This document shows, one piece after another, positions 5,832 through 6,469 of a DNA stretch of 6,469 nt (position 1 is the first letter of the stretch; each line of letters opens with the position of its first letter). Under the pieces are notes generated by a model. That model did not search any database, was not told where the DNA came from, and worked only from the letters and a program-made list of their open reading frames with translations. The translations under genes were made by a program, and so were the position numbers. This stretch comes from Deltaproteobacteria bacterium (GTDB lineage Bacteria; Desulfobacterota; UBA8473). The stretch lies in the NCBI GenBank assembly GCA_030623035.1, contig JAUXFK010000166.1:1-6469 (forward strand), given 5' to 3'.

Positions 5832-5898
5832 TTTTGACAGGATTTACATGATTTTTTTACTCTTCTTATATCTTGATCATCTTGTACATCCTGTCAAA
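5832..5898. repeat. TTTTGACAGGAT-type inverted repeat element
   Basis: The left arm TTTTGACAGGATTTACATGA (from 5832) pairs with the right arm at 5876-5898, whose reverse complement is TTTTGACAGGATGTACAAGA followed by TGAT. The arms differ by one substitution and a short gap, around an AT-rich centre of about 23 bases. I recognise the type as a common intergenic repeat with GACAGGATTTACA ends. It lies where an upstream ATPase gene would be expected. On the minus strand it carries TTGACA (5896-5891) with TATAAG 21 bases on, too widely spaced for a confident promoter. Confidence 0.6.
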
Positions 5899-5926
5899 AA
5901 AAGGAAATTCCTATACTATATATTTA

Positions 5927-6004
5927 ATCGGACGGCCATCATGGTCCATCACTTTCAAGCCTAGACTGATAAGGTTTTAAAAGAGGCTCAGATGGCCGGC
6001 CGAT
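5927..6004. repeat. GC-rich long inverted repeat downstream of the zinc-ribbon gene
   Basis: ATCGGACGGCCATC (5927-5940) and GATGGCCGGCCGAT (5991-6004) are inverted with one mismatch in 14. A nested AGCCT (5958-5962) pairs with AGGCT (5984-5988). The GC-rich arms contrast with the AT-rich surroundings. It lies 53 bases after the stop of the zinc-ribbon gene. No U-tract follows on the minus strand, so a classical terminator is doubtful. Confidence 0.45.
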
Positions 6005-6056
6005 CCGAGAAATCCAGAGCCACAAAGGGATGATTGACATTATCGCCAGGTTTTTA

Positions 6057-6257
6057 TTATTTGCTTTCCTTGTATTTTGGATACTCCAGGGTACATTTGG
6101 TAAAGTCGATTTCTTTGCCGCATCCGGAGCATCTTTGTCTTTCATTAAACTCATCGGCAAAGAACTCCCTTTCCTTTCCGCAATTAGGACACTTGCAAAT
6201 AAACGAGTCAAGATCGTGGTGTTGATAAAAACCGGGACAGGATTTAGGTGTATACAT
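6057..6257 (-). CDS. Small zinc-ribbon protein of unknown function, 66 residues
   Basis: The start is ATG at 6257, chosen because AAAGGAGG stands five bases upstream. Longer in-frame extensions lack such a site and read through non-coding-looking sequence. The protein has two CxxC knuckles, C23-P-N-C26 and C43-S-G-C46, each followed by G-K. They are separated by 16 residues, the spacing of a zinc ribbon or rubredoxin-like fold. Further cysteines are C7, C21 and C55. Landmarks are YTPKSCPGF at the start, CPNCGKEREFFADEF (23-37) and CSGCGKEIDF (43-52). There is no membrane segment. It looks like a conserved hypothetical protein found beside metabolic genes in anaerobes. Nucleic-acid binding, protein binding or metal handling are all possible, and no function is assigned. 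It is separated from the ATPase genes by 254 bases holding two inverted repeats. Confidence 0.85.
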   Translation of the reverse strand: MYTPKSCPGFYQHHDLDSFICKCPNCGKEREFFADEFNERQRCSGCGKEIDFTKCTLEYPKYKESK

Positions 6258-6270
6258 AAAAACCTCCTTT
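6258..6270 (-). promoter_or_regulatory. Strong ribosome binding site of the zinc-ribbon gene
   Basis: AAAGGAGG, then five T residues, then ATG on the minus strand. It is close to the anti-16S consensus and decides the start at 6257 over the in-frame start at 6395. Confidence 0.8.
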
Positions 6271-6353
6271 AGATGGAAAATATTTAGATTCAGCCTCCAT
6301 CCAGGGCCGTTAAACAGGTGCTCCGGATCTCTCGTTTCCATTTTAGTGTTTTG

Positions 6354-6449
6354 GTAAGAGTTTAGCTTTTTGAAAAGAGTTGCAAGGAGCGGCAATCAAA
6401 TTTTAATCCGTGTAAAACTCGCATCCAAGTGAGCATAAAGAAAGAACAG
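6354..6449 (+). repeat. Dispersed repeat family R1, copy 3, inverted relative to copies 1 and 2
   Basis: On the plus strand this reads GTAAGAGTTTAGCTTTTTGA, then GTTGCAAGGAGCGGCAATCA, then AATTTTAATCCGTGTAAAAC, ending AAGAAAGAACAG (6438-6449). The same blocks occur in the same order on the minus strand at 27-126. The core-to-end distance is almost equal (96 versus 100 bases). It is more diverged than copies 1 and 2 are from each other, especially in the middle. Confidence 0.6.
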
Positions 6450-6469
6450 TATATCACTATTCAATTCAG

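Noticed and set aside
5939..6211. 90-codon minus-strand frame overlapping the zinc-ribbon gene.
   Set aside because: It runs in another frame through the zinc-ribbon coding region and the GC-rich inverted repeat. It has no ribosome binding site or family resemblance.
6258..6395. N-terminal extension of the zinc-ribbon protein to 112 residues.
   Set aside because: The extension has no ribosome binding site, its sequence is not protein-like, and it would bypass the strong AAAGGAGG site directly before the ATG at 6257.
1..6469. tRNA, rRNA, CRISPR array, riboswitch and phage or transposase genes.
   Set aside because: I looked on both strands. There are no regularly spaced repeats, no CCA-ended cloverleaf arms, and no transposase or integrase motifs.

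Overview
The window looks like chromosomal DNA of a moderately AT-rich bacterium, most likely a Desulfobacterota (deltaproteobacterial) anaerobe. That placement is an inference. It rests on a bacterial V/A-type ATPase of the short-D, short-K kind, two conserved small proteins of a type I associate with such genomes, and many short dispersed inverted repeats of kinds common there. Every gene I can support lies on the minus strand, so the genes are read from high to low coordinates.

Reading in the direction of transcription, the first gene is a 66-residue zinc-ribbon protein (6257-6057). A repeat-rich gap follows (5803-6056) with two long inverted repeats. Next come three membrane-ATPase genes: subunit D (central stalk, 5802-5182), subunit I (the a-type stator and ion-channel subunit, 5185-3383) and subunit K (the c-type rotor ring, 3276-2842). 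D and I overlap by four bases (GTGA); I and K are 106 bases apart. Together they supply the rotor axle, stator channel and ion-binding ring of a rotary ATPase. The catalytic A and B subunits and the E, C and F stalk subunits are not in the window, so the complex must be completed from elsewhere. The ion-site residues of K match the sodium-binding set of Enterococcus hirae NtpK.

Then comes a 459-base gene-free stretch (2383-2841). It holds a 72-bp MITE-like hairpin with 17-bp perfect arms and GATT on both sides, two related GTTAAC/GTGAAC repeats around it, and a dispersed repeat that carries the ribosome binding site of the next gene. That gene is a DHH/DHHA1 phosphoesterase (2382-1369). A second gap (1011-1368) contains a CACAAAG-type inverted repeat and a possible promoter. 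It is followed by a 97-residue conserved protein of unknown function (1010-717) and the C-terminal half of a glycine-rich DUF1269-like membrane protein (479-195). The reading frame of the latter is cut exactly where an inverted-repeat element begins.

No tRNA, rRNA, CRISPR array, phage gene or transposase was seen. The most unusual feature is that nearly every longer intergenic space carries a different small repeat family. One family of about 100 bp occurs three times, including near both ends of the window.
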